This document shows, piece after piece, positions 7,821 through 27,379 of a DNA stretch of 38,382 nucleotides. Source of the DNA: Verrucomicrobiales bacterium (GTDB lineage: Bacteria > Verrucomicrobiota > Verrucomicrobiia > Limisphaerales > UBA9464); NCBI GenBank assembly GCA_027490985.1, contig JAIXXC010000210.1, positions 1-38,382 of the forward strand, given 5' to 3'. A model generated the notes under the pieces. The model searched no databases. It saw nothing but the letters and a program-made list of their open reading frames with translations, and was not told the DNA's origin. Positions within the stretch are counted from its first letter, which is position 1; the number at the start of each line of letters is the position of its first letter. Position numbers and translations under genes: made by a program.

Positions 7821-7942
7821 TCGGGCCTCGTCGGGCTCGATCGTCCTCCAGAAGCTCGGAGGGGGCTGAAACCGGAACCGGCTTCCCGGGCCCTCTCCGG
7901 TCATCGGAACCTCCTCAAGGCCCTGCCCTGCTGCCAACGACA

Positions 7943-7979
7943 AGGCCGTGCGATCCGTTCGAAACGGTCCGCACGGCCT
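7943..7979. terminator. Strong hairpin between the convergent CotH and SNF2 genes
   Basis: The arms AGGCCGTGCG and CGCACGGCCT form a 10-bp stem. After a 2x2 mismatch it continues as CCGTT-CGA-AACGG, a 5-bp stem with a 3-nt loop. It lies 123 bp after the CotH stop and 26 bp after the SNF2 stop on the other strand, where a bidirectional terminator is expected. Only short T-stretches flank it. Confidence 0.65.
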
Positions 7980-8004
7980 CGGTGCTTCCGGGGCGGACCG
8001 CCGG

Positions 8005-11280
<3,276 letters not shown>

Positions 11281-11475
11281 GTGTTTTTCCGGAGTCGCGA
11301 CGGATCGGATCCATCACGTCCCCGAGGTTGTCCACAACAGACGCCTTTCTGGTCAATAGGAATCCCGTTACAGCCGGAACGCACACCAATCGCCTCCTTG
11401 ACTCCGGAGTCGAAAATCCGGGAAACGGCCGGACCGAGGCCGGCGGTTCAGGGGCCGTCGGGCGCGTTGAGGCGC

Positions 11476-13635
11476 TCAGCGCCGGGCCGGAATGCGATGC
11501 CAGCGATCGGCGACGCGGGGCAAGTCCACCCGACTCCCATCGGCCCGGACCCACTCGGCCCGGATGACTTCGGCCCGTGCACCCAACCCGAAGTGGGCCT
11601 GGACATCCGACTGGCTGCGGTAGCCGTCACCATTGACCCACCAGTGGCGTCGGACCCCGTCGGGCGTGGTCAGTTCGACCCGGGATCCCGGAGCCGGAAC
11701 ATCGAGACTGAAGCCGATCCAATGCGCGGGTGCCGCGGACCGGTTGCGCAAGACCCGCAGTCGTTGGCGCGCCACCGGCCACTGCTCGTAGGTCGTCAGG
11801 GCCAGATCCATGCGGCCGTCGCCGTCGAAATCACCGGCCACGACATTGCGGCAATCCTCGGTCACCGCGACGCCCAGAACCCAGGCATTCTCCATGAACG
11901 AGTCGGGGCCGCGACGGGTGAAGAGCCGGTTGGCCTGCCACCCCCCGTACGACTGGCGGGCGGCCCTCCTGGCCTCGTTGGCCTGCATGAAATAAAGCCG
12001 CCTGGCCGGGTCGGGCGCGGATCCGCCCACATAGATGTCGTGCTGCCAGAACTGGCGTTCGAAGTCCGACCGGCTCTCGAAGGTTTCGTGGCCATTGACC
12101 AGATAGAGGTCGTCCTGACCGTCGTTGTTCCAGTCGAGCACCGCCGCCCCCCAGGCCCATCCCGCACGACGCAAGCCTTCGGAGACCGGGCTGAATTCGA
12201 GTCCCCGAACGGTCGAACCCATGAAGAGCCGGTTGCCATAGGTCATGGCAGCGCGGTGGGCGGTGTGTGCGGGGAACTCCGCCCGACCCAGACCCGCCTG
12301 GTCCAACTGGGAGGCCACCGGTGAATCCATGCCGACCATGAGGAGATCGGGCAAGCCGTCGCCATTGGCATCCCAGACCGCATGGGCCATGCCGAAGGCG
12401 TGGCGCGTGAGCCCCAGCTCGGCGGTGAGATCCGTGAAGCGGCCGTTCCCGTCGTTGCGGTGGATGTCCAGCCCGGCGAAATCACTCACGTTGACCAGGT
12501 CCAGATCGCCATCGCCATCGAGATCGATCCAAGACGCACTGTAAGTTCGGCGATGGCGTTTGGCGGCCAGCCCAGACGCCTCGGTGATGTCCACCCAACG
12601 GGTGCCTTCATTGCGCAGGAGGTAGGAAGGCAAGCCATCGAGGGCGTCGTAGTAGGGCGTGGGGAACTGCCCTTGAACAAACGGCAGCCGATATTGGGTG
12701 ATCCACAGATCCAGGTCGCCGTCGCCATCGATGTCACCGGCGGTGATGGATTGCGGGTGCCTGAGCTTGGCCGGTGCCACCCAGGCCTGGGCCCACCCGT
12801 CGCGGCCCCGGACCCGCAACCCGGAGGCGTCGGCGACCACCAGTTCGACGGAGCCATCGCCATCGAGGTCGGCCCGGACCACCGCCTTGACCGGCTCCGG
12901 CGGCCCCACATCGGCCTGCTCCCAACGCCACCCCTCACCGGCCCGCACGGCCGCGACCCCGGCCCCGGCCAAGTGCAGTCGCATCCCCTGCTCCGTGAGC
13001 TCGAGGATCAGCGGATCGGTGAAAAGACCCACCCCGTTGGTGGGGATGAGGAGATCGGCCCAAGGCTCGAAGACCGGCGTGCCTGCGAGCACGGTCGGAG
13101 CCTCAACCAGGCGGTACTCCCGAAGGCGGGGGATCTCTGAGCCCTCCACCCAGACCGATTCGACGATGAATCGCGCCGTCCAGACGACGCGGGATGCGGA
13201 CCGGAGATCGGCCTTGTCCAACACCACCTCGGTCTCCAACCGGGCCAGGAATGCCGGGGGACCGCCACCGGCCTCGGGAACCGGGCCGACTCCCATCACT
13301 CGGGCTTGCATCCAGCGCAGGGAATGACCCTCCGGAGCCGAGATCCGGGCGGCGAGACCCGGCAACCCACCCTCGTCGAGACGCCCGGAAGCCATCGCCC
13401 GTTCCACCCCCCGAACGACCTCCTGCTCGATCCGGACCGCCGGCTCGGTGGCCTTCCAGGCCCCCCGATCCGCCGCCTGCTCCGACTCGCGCAAGACCAT
13501 GAAACGCCGGGCGGCCGCCTCGGCCTCAGCCTCCTGCTTCGGGGAGACCGGAGCGCCCCGCGGCCCGCGTCGCCAGAGGGCGATGGAACCGACCGCCAGC
13601 AGCAGCAGGCACAGGATGGCTGTCCTCCGAGTCAC
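11476..13635 (-). CDS. VCBS/FG-GAP repeat protein with C-terminal ASPIC/UnbV domain
   Basis: A 719-residue exported or membrane-anchored protein. The GTG start at 13635 is followed by a hydrophobic segment (TAILCLLLLAVGSIAL). Residues of about 30-250 are of unknown type. From about residue 250 it carries at least five calcium-binding FG-GAP/VCBS blades, seen as DLDGDGSVELVV, DIDGDGDLDLWI, DLDGDGDLDLVN, DANGDGLPDLLM, DWNNDGQDDLYL and DFDGDGRMDLAL. These should fold as a beta-propeller. The last 90 residues match ASPIC/UnbV (GSRVELTTPDGV ... HWWVNGDGYRSQSDVQAHFG). This architecture is common and of unknown function in Verrucomicrobiota and Planctomycetota, and a surface-binding role is likely. 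An intrinsic terminator ends just before its start codon. Confidence 0.88.
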   Translation of the reverse strand: MTRRTAILCLLLLAVGSIALWRRGPRGAPVSPKQEAEAEAAARRFMVLRESEQAADRGAWKATEPAVRIEQEVVRGVERAMASGRLDEGGLPGLAARISAPEGHSLRWMQARVMGVGPVPEAGGGPPAFLARLETEVVLDKADLRSASRVVWTARFIVESVWVEGSEIPRLREYRLVEAPTVLAGTPVFEPWADLLIPTNGVGLFTDPLILELTEQGMRLHLAGAGVAAVRAGEGWRWEQADVGPPEPVKAVVRADLDGDGSVELVVADASGLRVRGRDGWAQAWVAPAKLRHPQSITAGDIDGDGDLDLWITQYRLPFVQGQFPTPYYDALDGLPSYLLRNEGTRWVDITEASGLAAKRHRRTYSASWIDLDGDGDLDLVNVSDFAGLDIHRNDGNGRFTDLTAELGLTRHAFGMAHAVWDANGDGLPDLLMVGMDSPVASQLDQAGLGRAEFPAHTAHRAAMTYGNRLFMGSTVRGLEFSPVSEGLRRAGWAWGAAVLDWNNDGQDDLYLVNGHETFESRSDFERQFWQHDIYVGGSAPDPARRLYFMQANEARRAARQSYGGWQANRLFTRRGPDSFMENAWVLGVAVTEDCRNVVAGDFDGDGRMDLALTTYEQWPVARQRLRVLRNRSAAPAHWIGFSLDVPAPGSRVELTTPDGVRRHWWVNGDGYRSQSDVQAHFGLGARAEVIRAEWVRADGSRVDLPRVADRWHRIPARR

Positions 13636-13642
13636 TGGGTCT

Positions 13643-13678
13643 CAAAACAAAAGGGGCGCCCGGGTGGTCCGGACGCCC
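13643..13678 (-). terminator. Intrinsic terminator after the lipoprotein gene
   Basis: On the minus strand GGGCGTCCGG and CCGGGCGCCC form a 10-bp stem (one G-U pair) around ACCAC, directly followed by CTTTTGTTTTG. The stem occupies 13654-13678. This is a classic Rho-independent terminator for the prepilin-lipoprotein operon. It ends only seven bases before the GTG start of the VCBS/UnbV gene, so it could also act as an attenuator of that gene. Confidence 0.85.
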
Positions 13679-13705
13679 GAATTCAGGGAACCGTATCGCG
13701 GCCGT

Positions 13706-14059
13706 TCAGCGGCCGTTGATGATCCGGGACAGGTTGGCCCAGGCCTCACGGGCGGCCGGATCCGAATTGGACGCGGCCATCAACTCGTCCTGCAATTGCA
13801 GCATCCGGGTGCGCTTGTCGTCCGGCAGCGGGCGCATGGCGCGAATCCGGGCCACTTCGGCCACCACCGCATCCCAATCGCGCTTGGCCTCGGCGGCCGG
13901 GGCCGCTTCGGCCGGAGCCGCCGCCGGGGCCGCTCCGCCTTCGGCAGCCACCGGGGCCGCGGGAGCCGGGGCCGACGCCGAGGCGTCTTCGTCTTTCTTG
14001 GAGCAGGCGGTGATCAAGCCCAAGGTCAGCAACAGCAGGCAGTATCCGTGTTTCATCAT
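13706..14059 (-). CDS. Small Ala-rich lipoprotein
   Basis: A 117-residue protein with a lipoprotein signal peptide. The lipobox LITAC places the lipidated cysteine at position 19, followed by SKKDED. An Ala/Pro/Glu-rich flexible linker (about 25-60) leads to a short helical C-terminal unit (VAEVARIRAMRPLPDDKRTR and onward). The second Met would serve as well as the first. It begins 30 bp after the prepilin-like gene and is followed by an intrinsic terminator, so the two form an operon. It is probably anchored in the outer or inner membrane facing the periplasm. I recognise no family and assign no function. Confidence 0.82.
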   Translation of the reverse strand: MMKHGYCLLLLTLGLITACSKKDEDASASAPAPAAPVAAEGGAAPAAAPAEAAPAAEAKRDWDAVVAEVARIRAMRPLPDDKRTRMLQLQDELMAASNSDPAAREAWANLSRIINGR

Positions 14060-14089
14060 GTGGGGAGGGTAACGGAAGGAAGGGCGCGA

Positions 14090-15016
14090 TCAATTCTTGT
14101 AGGCCGGTCCGATCCAGACGTGGTTGTTGTCATCCCTCTGAGCCATGGGCCTCATGCCCGCCGGCATGCCCTGCGGAGTGCCACCACCCATGATCGTGAA
14201 GTCTTTGAATCGGATGAAGTTGGCGCTGCCGTCCATGCGACCGATGGCCGACTGACCACCCCAGTCCTGGTTGAGCACGCCGCGCCGGTAGGCCGAGGCG
14301 CGATGCCGCTGCGAGATGCCCTCGGTCGGCTGGTTTCCGGCATCGTTGAACAAGAAGGGATCCTGCTCGGCCGTCTCCCAGAACAGGATGTCCAGAGGGC
14401 GGAACGACGACTGCTTGCGGGCCTTGCCGTCCGCAAAGCCAGGGAAATTGCCCAGATCGATGATGCACCCGTTGAAGGTGTAGCTGGTGATCTTCACGCT
14501 CCGGCCGGCCCACTCGTTCTTCTTGGCACCGGCGACTTCGTTGAGGTCTTTGGGGCAGAACATCACCTTGGGCGTGGTCAGAAAACGGCCCAACTGGCCC
14601 ATCATGAAGAACGGTTGCTGGGCGAGGGACCGGGAGCCCGTGCTCAGCGGCATCTTGTTGTCGCCCGCGCCATCGGGAATCGAGGCGGGAACCGCCTGAC
14701 CCGGGGTGGTCGATTGCGCACTGCCGTCATTGACGGCCGAATACGCCCAACCGGTCCTGCAGCCGGTGAGGCCCCAGGTGGGACCCGGCAGGTCGTCTTG
14801 GTTGTCGGTGGCGAACATGTGCGTGCTCAGCATGATCTGCTTGCAGCCGCTCAGGTCGATCGTGGACAAGGCCTTGTCTTTGGCCTTGGAAAGAGCCGGC
14901 AGGAGCATTCCCGCCAGAATGGCGATGATGGCGATGACCACCAGCAATTCGATGAGGGTGAAACCGTCGCGGTGATTCCGCGAACGGCCCGAAAAGGACG
15001 CAGGAAACGGGTTCAT
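14090..15016 (-). CDS. Prepilin-like protein with type IV N-terminal methylation site
   Basis: A 308-residue protein with a short basic leader, a prepilin peptidase site after Gly18 (G/FTLIELLVVIAI) with the conserved Glu at mature position 5, and a hydrophobic helix reaching about residue 42. The globular part (ALSTIDLSGCKQIMLSTHMF ... ATDNQDDLPGP) matches the large family of PVC-type pseudopilin-like proteins, which occur in many copies per genome and end in a beta-rich lectin-like domain of unknown ligand. The start at 15016 is chosen because an upstream 23-codon extension adds an unlikely second hydrophobic piece before the leader. It is first in a two-gene operon with the lipoprotein. 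Confidence 0.9.
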   Translation of the reverse strand: MNPFPASFSGRSRNHRDGFTLIELLVVIAIIAILAGMLLPALSKAKDKALSTIDLSGCKQIMLSTHMFATDNQDDLPGPTWGLTGCRTGWAYSAVNDGSAQSTTPGQAVPASIPDGAGDNKMPLSTGSRSLAQQPFFMMGQLGRFLTTPKVMFCPKDLNEVAGAKKNEWAGRSVKITSYTFNGCIIDLGNFPGFADGKARKQSSFRPLDILFWETAEQDPFLFNDAGNQPTEGISQRHRASAYRRGVLNQDWGGQSAIGRMDGSANFIRFKDFTIMGGGTPQGMPAGMRPMAQRDDNNHVWIGPAYKN

Positions 15017-15152
15017 GCAAACAAGGGTAGAGCAGCAATCTAAGGGTTCAGCCCCGATGAAGAGTCCGGAGACAAAAATCGTCAACGATTGAGTTATTCC
15101 AACGACCTCATCGGCTGGTTCCGGTCGCGAGCGGCACGATCGTCCTCACCGC

Positions 15153-16775
15153 TCACCCCTGGGCCGATTCCCAAGCTGCGGGATCCGGCTCCGGAAACCC
15201 TTCGCCGGGCCACGCTACGGCCGACTCCGGGTGGAGATGCGGTTCCGAGGGGTCCAAGACGAGCCGGGCGAGTTCATCGAACGCCTGCAAGTGAGCTTCG
15301 ACCCGACGACGGGCATACGATTCGGCCGTGCCCATGCGGATCAGGAAGGGCCAGTCGCTGGCCTGGGCCAACAGCAATTCACGCCCCGCCTTGCGGGCCC
15401 AATGGGTCCGATTGACCCGATCGGTCCGGCCGGAGCCGCTGGGGTCGATACCGTTGTCAGTCCTGATCGCACGGGCCACCGAAACCATCTTCGCCGCGGC
15501 CGACCGCAACCGCGGCTGGAGATCGGCGTTGGAGGGATGAAGCCACACCCCCAGATGCCCGCCAGCCCCCCAACTCGACTCGGCCGGCTGCGACACCCAG
15601 GCCCGAGGGTGGGCTTCCGCCACTGCGGACAGGGTTTCCGGCCGGACTCCGAACTGCGAAGCCAGGCGCATGACGCGATCCAGGAACTGCGGCCCCTCGA
15701 ACCACCAGTGCCCCAGAAGTTCGGCGTCGTAGGGGGCGACCACGACCGGAGTGCGCGTGAGTCCCTCGGCCGCGGAACGGAGTTGGCGTTGCCGTTGCGT
15801 CAGGAAATGAACCGCATGCTCCTCGACGGCCTGCAGCGCCTGGTGCGGTTCGTACAAGGCCTTGTCACCGCTCCCTCCCGTGACCCGGTGGTACTTGAAT
15901 CCGCTGGCCACCCGCACCCCGCTCCCGGGCAGGAACCGCGACACCGATTCCCACTCGGCCTCATCGGCCAGATCCCGATGGAACTCGCGGTATCGGGGGT
16001 CTCCGGGATAGCCACCCTGACGACTCCAGACCTGGCGGGCACTGGTCGGATCCCGACCGAAGACCGTGAGTCCACCCGGGCTGTGGACCGGGAGGAACAC
16101 CGCGGTGGGCACCGGTGGCGTGCCTCTCAGCAGCCCATGGGTCTCCAGCACGCAGTGTCGAACCCCTTCGAGGATCAACGGCTTCTCCAAGGCCGGAGCC
16201 CACGCGCATTCCGGCAGCCACAGGCCGGACGGACGCACCCCGAACTGGCGTTGGTGCTCCCGCAAGCCCAGGTTCAACTGCGCTCGGAGACTGCCGGATT
16301 CCGAGGTCAACAGGGGCAGGATCGGGTGGGTCGCCGGGCCTCCCAGGAGTTCCAATCGTCCGGTCCGAGCCATCCCGGCCCAGGCGGCGATCAGATCCCC
16401 GTCACAGGCGGTCCACTCCGACCAGACTTCTTCGTAGAATTCGGCGTGGAAGCGGGCCACGGCATTCAAGCCGGGCACGAGCACGGTCCGCTCGATTTCC
16501 AGTCGGGCGAGTTCACGACGCTCCACGAGGTAGCGCTGCGTGCGCGCCTTCAGCAGCGGATCGGCCCACATGGCGGCCAGGGTCGGGGTGATTCCGAGGG
16601 TCAACTTCCAATCGACCTCATCGCGGATCCAGCCGCGGAGAACCCGAAGCAGCGGCAGGTAGCATTCGGCCACGGCCTCGAAGAGCCAATACTCCTCCAG
16701 GAAGCGGTCATGCTCCGGATGTCGCACCCACGGCAAGTGGGCATGCAGAACGATGGCGAGGTGTCCGGTCACCAT
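15153..16775 (-). CDS. GH57 family alpha-glucan enzyme (probable branching enzyme)
   Basis: A 540-residue protein whose five GH57 motifs are visible. Motif I is HAHLPWVRHPE (residues 11-21), motif II lies near LLGGPATHPILPLL, motif III is GLWLPECAWAP with the expected nucleophile Glu189, motif IV is APYDAELLGHWWFEGP with the acid/base Asp350, and motif V is SWGAGGHLGVWL. Size and motifs fit the GH57 1,4-alpha-glucan branching enzymes of about 520-560 residues, which introduce alpha-1,6 branches into glycogen. A 4-alpha-glucanotransferase or amylase activity cannot be excluded. It begins eight bases after the DUF4912 gene, so the two are one transcription unit. No signal peptide is present, so it is cytoplasmic. 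Confidence 0.88.
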   Translation of the reverse strand: MVTGHLAIVLHAHLPWVRHPEHDRFLEEYWLFEAVAECYLPLLRVLRGWIRDEVDWKLTLGITPTLAAMWADPLLKARTQRYLVERRELARLEIERTVLVPGLNAVARFHAEFYEEVWSEWTACDGDLIAAWAGMARTGRLELLGGPATHPILPLLTSESGSLRAQLNLGLREHQRQFGVRPSGLWLPECAWAPALEKPLILEGVRHCVLETHGLLRGTPPVPTAVFLPVHSPGGLTVFGRDPTSARQVWSRQGGYPGDPRYREFHRDLADEAEWESVSRFLPGSGVRVASGFKYHRVTGGSGDKALYEPHQALQAVEEHAVHFLTQRQRQLRSAAEGLTRTPVVVAPYDAELLGHWWFEGPQFLDRVMRLASQFGVRPETLSAVAEAHPRAWVSQPAESSWGAGGHLGVWLHPSNADLQPRLRSAAAKMVSVARAIRTDNGIDPSGSGRTDRVNRTHWARKAGRELLLAQASDWPFLIRMGTAESYARRRVEAHLQAFDELARLVLDPSEPHLHPESAVAWPGEGFPEPDPAAWESAQG

Positions 16776-16783
16776 CGTTCCGC

Positions 16784-18232
16784 TCAGGGAATGGCCTGCG
16801 GTGGGGGGAGGCCCGGAGTCCCGGGATGCGAACCCACCCCACCCCGGGTCAGGGTCTGCCGTGCCAGCGTGAGCGTGGCCTGCCGGGCTTCGGATCCGCG
16901 GGACGAAACGGCCACCATCGGCAGTTCAAAACGCCCGTCCGGCAGAGCGCACCGGAAGGTGAACGAGCCGTCCGGACGCAGGGCGATCGGACGCCCCGAA
17001 AGGGTGACCCGAGCCCCCGGCTGGGCACTGCCGAAGATCACCACCTCGGCGTTCACCCGGAACCAGAAGTCGTCTTGCCCGCCCGAGCCCGCGGCCGAAA
17101 GGCCCACCGCCGAAGACGAGATCCCCTCGGCGGAGGAGATCCCAAGGCTCTCCTGGGACGAAGGGGCCCAATCCCCTGCCCCTCCCGACTCCGCTCGCCT
17201 CGAAGCACTGTGCAAGGCCAACTCGGAACTCCCCGGAGCCGCGACCGGAGAGGACCACTGATCGATGAGGCGATCGAAGAATCCCGAGGCGACTCCGGGC
17301 CTCAGCCCCGCGTCCCCAGCCGATGCATTCTCCCGCCCCAGCGAATCTCCCGACGAGGACGGTGGCAACGAAACCGGACCGGAAGAGGCCCAACACTCCC
17401 ACTCACCGTGGACCGAGCGCACGCCGATCTCCGCGATGTGGACGGGTGCGGCCGGCGGATCCTGCAGGAAGAGAAAACGCCGATCGGAAGGCAGTGGGCC
17501 GGCAGCCAGCACGGAATCGGGCTCGACGGCCGACTTGAGCCGCCATTCGGTTGGAGACGCGACGGGCACCGAGGTCCCGCTCGCCTCCTCCCAACCGAGG
17601 ATCAAGGTTCGCGGATCACAGCCCGCGAGCCAGACAGCCGACGGGGTCGCGCCCGCCGCCAGGTCTCCCCGACCGAACGGTGACACCGGGGAGTCCTCGG
17701 CACCGTCATCGCCTTCCAGAAGGATCGGAGGTATCTCGGGCAATCCGGGGGGAAGCGGGTCGGGCTCGAGATGGGCCACCATCAAGGGCGGAACCCAAGG
17801 CATCGGGGCCGATTCCGGGGAACCCGGCGATGGCGGCGATGGCGGCGATGGGAGCGCCGCCGAGGCCGGTTCCTGGCGAGCCTCGGACCGGGAGCGGGTC
17901 TTCGACGGGACCCGCGCAGCGCTGGGGGCCGATGCGCGGGAACGGGGGCGGGCCGAGGTCGGGGCTACCGGACGTCGGGCACGAATCTTGGCCGAGGTCG
18001 ACCCGCGGCGAACGAAGACGAATCGGAGCGGAGCGGCCGCACCCCGGCCCGACCGGCGCTCCACGGGGCTGCCCCGGCGGCGCACCGATGGGGCGCTGCG
18101 CCCCCAACGGCCGACGATCGGTTGAGGGGCGGGATCCGGACCGAATCTCGGCTTCAATCGGCGCCGGATCGTTGCTCTTGCAGGAGACGCCACACCACGG
18201 CTTGAGGAGGAGGATCGGGACACCTTCTTCAT
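16784..18232 (-). CDS. DUF4912 domain protein with basic disordered N-terminus
   Basis: A 482-residue protein. The first 130 residues are Arg/Ser/Ala-rich and low in complexity, and residues 130-200 are Pro-rich. The middle holds a DUF4912-like core around DPRTLILGWEEASG and FLFLQDPPAAPVHIAEIGVR, and the C-terminal part (FWFRVNAEVVIFGSAQPGAR, then ALPDGRFELP) is an Ig-like beta unit typical of PVC members. The function of the family is not established. Being directly upstream of the GH57 gene suggests a carbohydrate-binding partner for glycogen enzymes. The ATG at 18232 is chosen; a GTG four codons earlier is possible. The disordered segments are long and would make boundary prediction from composition alone unreliable. 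Confidence 0.78.
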   Translation of the reverse strand: MKKVSRSSSSSRGVASPARATIRRRLKPRFGPDPAPQPIVGRWGRSAPSVRRRGSPVERRSGRGAAAPLRFVFVRRGSTSAKIRARRPVAPTSARPRSRASAPSAARVPSKTRSRSEARQEPASAALPSPPSPPSPGSPESAPMPWVPPLMVAHLEPDPLPPGLPEIPPILLEGDDGAEDSPVSPFGRGDLAAGATPSAVWLAGCDPRTLILGWEEASGTSVPVASPTEWRLKSAVEPDSVLAAGPLPSDRRFLFLQDPPAAPVHIAEIGVRSVHGEWECWASSGPVSLPPSSSGDSLGRENASAGDAGLRPGVASGFFDRLIDQWSSPVAAPGSSELALHSASRRAESGGAGDWAPSSQESLGISSAEGISSSAVGLSAAGSGGQDDFWFRVNAEVVIFGSAQPGARVTLSGRPIALRPDGSFTFRCALPDGRFELPMVAVSSRGSEARQATLTLARQTLTRGGVGSHPGTPGLPPPQAIP

Positions 18233-18420
18233 GGGAGATTCCACACCGGCCGGACTTGGGTTGAATCCGACTGCCGGGGCGGAGATTGGAATTCAAGGCG
18301 CTGAGAAGCAACCGGTTTCCCGGAACAAGCCGCTCGCTCGGACGCTGCCGAGGCCATCCACCGACTGGTACCCCGGGGAGACCTCGGAGCGTGCGCTCCG
18401 ACGGACCTGCCCCGGAAGCA

Positions 18421-18450
18421 AACAGGGCACCCGTTGCCGGGTGCCCTGTT
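18421..18450 (-). terminator. Intrinsic terminator after rpoC
   Basis: A perfect 13-bp stem (AACAGGGCACCCG with CGGGTGCCCTGTT) around a 4-nt loop, 28 bp after the rpoC stop. On the minus strand it is followed by TGCTTCC with the stem itself ending in GTT. It should end the rplAJL-rpoBC transcript. Confidence 0.85.
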
Positions 18451-18477
18451 GATGCCGTTTGACCGGAGGTCGATCGA

Positions 18478-22617
<4,140 letters not shown>

Positions 22618-22650
22618 AGTTCGTGTGCGTTCAGCAGATGATCGAGGGGA

Positions 22651-26535
<3,885 letters not shown>

Positions 26536-26539
26536 TGCG

Positions 26540-26544
26540 ACCTC
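26540..26544 (-). promoter_or_regulatory. Shine-Dalgarno site of rpoB
   Basis: GAGGT lies four bases before the chosen rpoB ATG. It decides the start against an in-frame upstream Met. It is unusual in this window, where most genes, including the ribosomal protein genes next to it, lack such a site. Confidence 0.7.
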
Positions 26545-26794
26545 GTGACTCGGGGATTTCTGCGGCACCTGCCTTGAGACTGTTTTCGACGTAAAATGCA
26601 ATACGACGAGATCCGGTGAAGGTTTTTCAACTTCGCCGGAACTCGTCCTACTGAAACGCTATTTCAAGCCGTACAAAACGGGTGACCTATGCCTTTGGTT
26701 GACCGAAAACGGACACTACTGACGCCACTGTGCTCGGTTTCGAGATCTTGGGATTTCCCAGACCCAAACCACGCGAGTGGTGAAGAAAACAGAA

Positions 26795-26834
26795 CCGTGC
26801 GCCGGGTGACCTCACGGTAACACCCGACGCACGG
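26795..26834 (-). terminator. Terminator-like hairpin between rplL and rpoB
   Basis: CCGTGCG and CGCACGG (7 bp) plus CGGGTG and CACCCG (6 bp), separated by one C-A mismatch, form a long stem with a 12-nt loop. On the minus strand it is followed by TTCTGTTTTCTTC. It starts ten bases after the rplL stop. The shape is that of an intrinsic terminator. Since rpoB and rpoC follow, it is probably a partial terminator (attenuator) that lowers rpoBC output relative to L10/L12, as is known for the E. coli rplL-rpoB gap. Confidence 0.75.
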
Positions 26835-26843
26835 CTTGCAAAA

Positions 26844-27233
26844 TTACTTCAGCTCAACCTTACCACCAGCCTCTTCGATCTTCTTGGCGGCGGCATCGGC
26901 GTCAGCCTTGTTGGCACCTTCGAGGAGCAGCTTCGGAGCGCCCTCGACCAGGGTCTTCGCTTCGGCGAGGCCCAGACCGGCCTTGACCTCACGAACCACC
27001 TTGATCACACCGATCTTCTTGTCGGCGGGCACGGAGGCCAGCCAGACGTCGAAGGTGGTCTTGGCCTCAGCAGCCGGAGCGGCGGCGCCACCAGCCGCAG
27101 GAGCGGCAGCGGCCACGGCCACAGGGGCGGCGGCGGTCACACCCCACTTGGTCTCGAGCGCCTTCACGAGTTCAGCGGCTTCGAGAACGGTGAGCTTGCT
27201 CAGTTCTTCGACGATATTGTTGATGTCTGCCAT
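26844..27233 (-). CDS. rplL: 50S ribosomal protein L7/L12
   Basis: A 129-residue stalk protein. Residues 1-30 form the dimerisation helices ([20 protein letters not shown]), 33-58 an Ala/Gly/Pro-rich hinge, and 60-129 the C-terminal domain with [20 protein letters not shown], which recruits translation GTPases. It forms dimers on L10. It follows rplJ after an unusually long gap of 146 bp and precedes a terminator-like hairpin. The ATG is preceded by AAATACC, with no Shine-Dalgarno site. Confidence 0.98.
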   Translation of the reverse strand: MADINNIVEELSKLTVLEAAELVKALETKWGVTAAAPVAVAAAAPAAGGAAAPAAEAKTTFDVWLASVPADKKIGVIKVVREVKAGLGLAEAKTLVEGAPKLLLEGANKADADAAAKKIEEAGGKVELK

Positions 27234-27281
27234 GGTATTTGTCTTGTTTCGTCTCGTCGGCGAGGCGGCCGCCCCGAATTA

Positions 27282-27298
27282 GTCCACTGCCCGTGGAC
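27282..27298 (-). repeat. Small inverted repeat in the rplJ-rplL gap
   Basis: GTCCAC and GTGGAC form a 6-bp stem around a 5-nt loop, about 50 bases before the rplL start. No T-run follows. It may be an mRNA processing or regulatory structure, or chance. Confidence 0.4.
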
Positions 27299-27379
27299 CG
27301 ACGATTTACTATTGTTTCGTTGGATTCCGCCCGAGCACCGTGCCCAGGTCGAAAAGGGTGAAAAGGGAACGGAGAACGA

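Larger units (their letters stand above)
26536..26843 (-). other. rplL-rpoB intergenic region (308 bp)
   Basis: No gene is seen. The rplL-proximal end holds a terminator-like hairpin (26795-26834). The middle is notably AT-richer than the surrounding genes, which suits a promoter region, but no convincing -35/-10 pair stands out. A short palindrome TGGGATTTCCCA lies near 26750. The last bases before rpoB carry a clear GAGGT ribosome site. Confidence 0.7.

Noticed and set aside
11400-11411. Perfect palindrome GACTCCGGAGTC between the SNF2 and VCBS genes
   Set aside because: A 12-bp GC-rich palindrome can occur by chance. No promoter elements could be placed around it with confidence.
15129-15154. 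GAGCGG/CCGCTC inverted repeat at the end of the GH57 gene
   Set aside because: Six-bp stem with a 14-nt loop that overlaps the stop codon, and no T-run. Not a convincing terminator.
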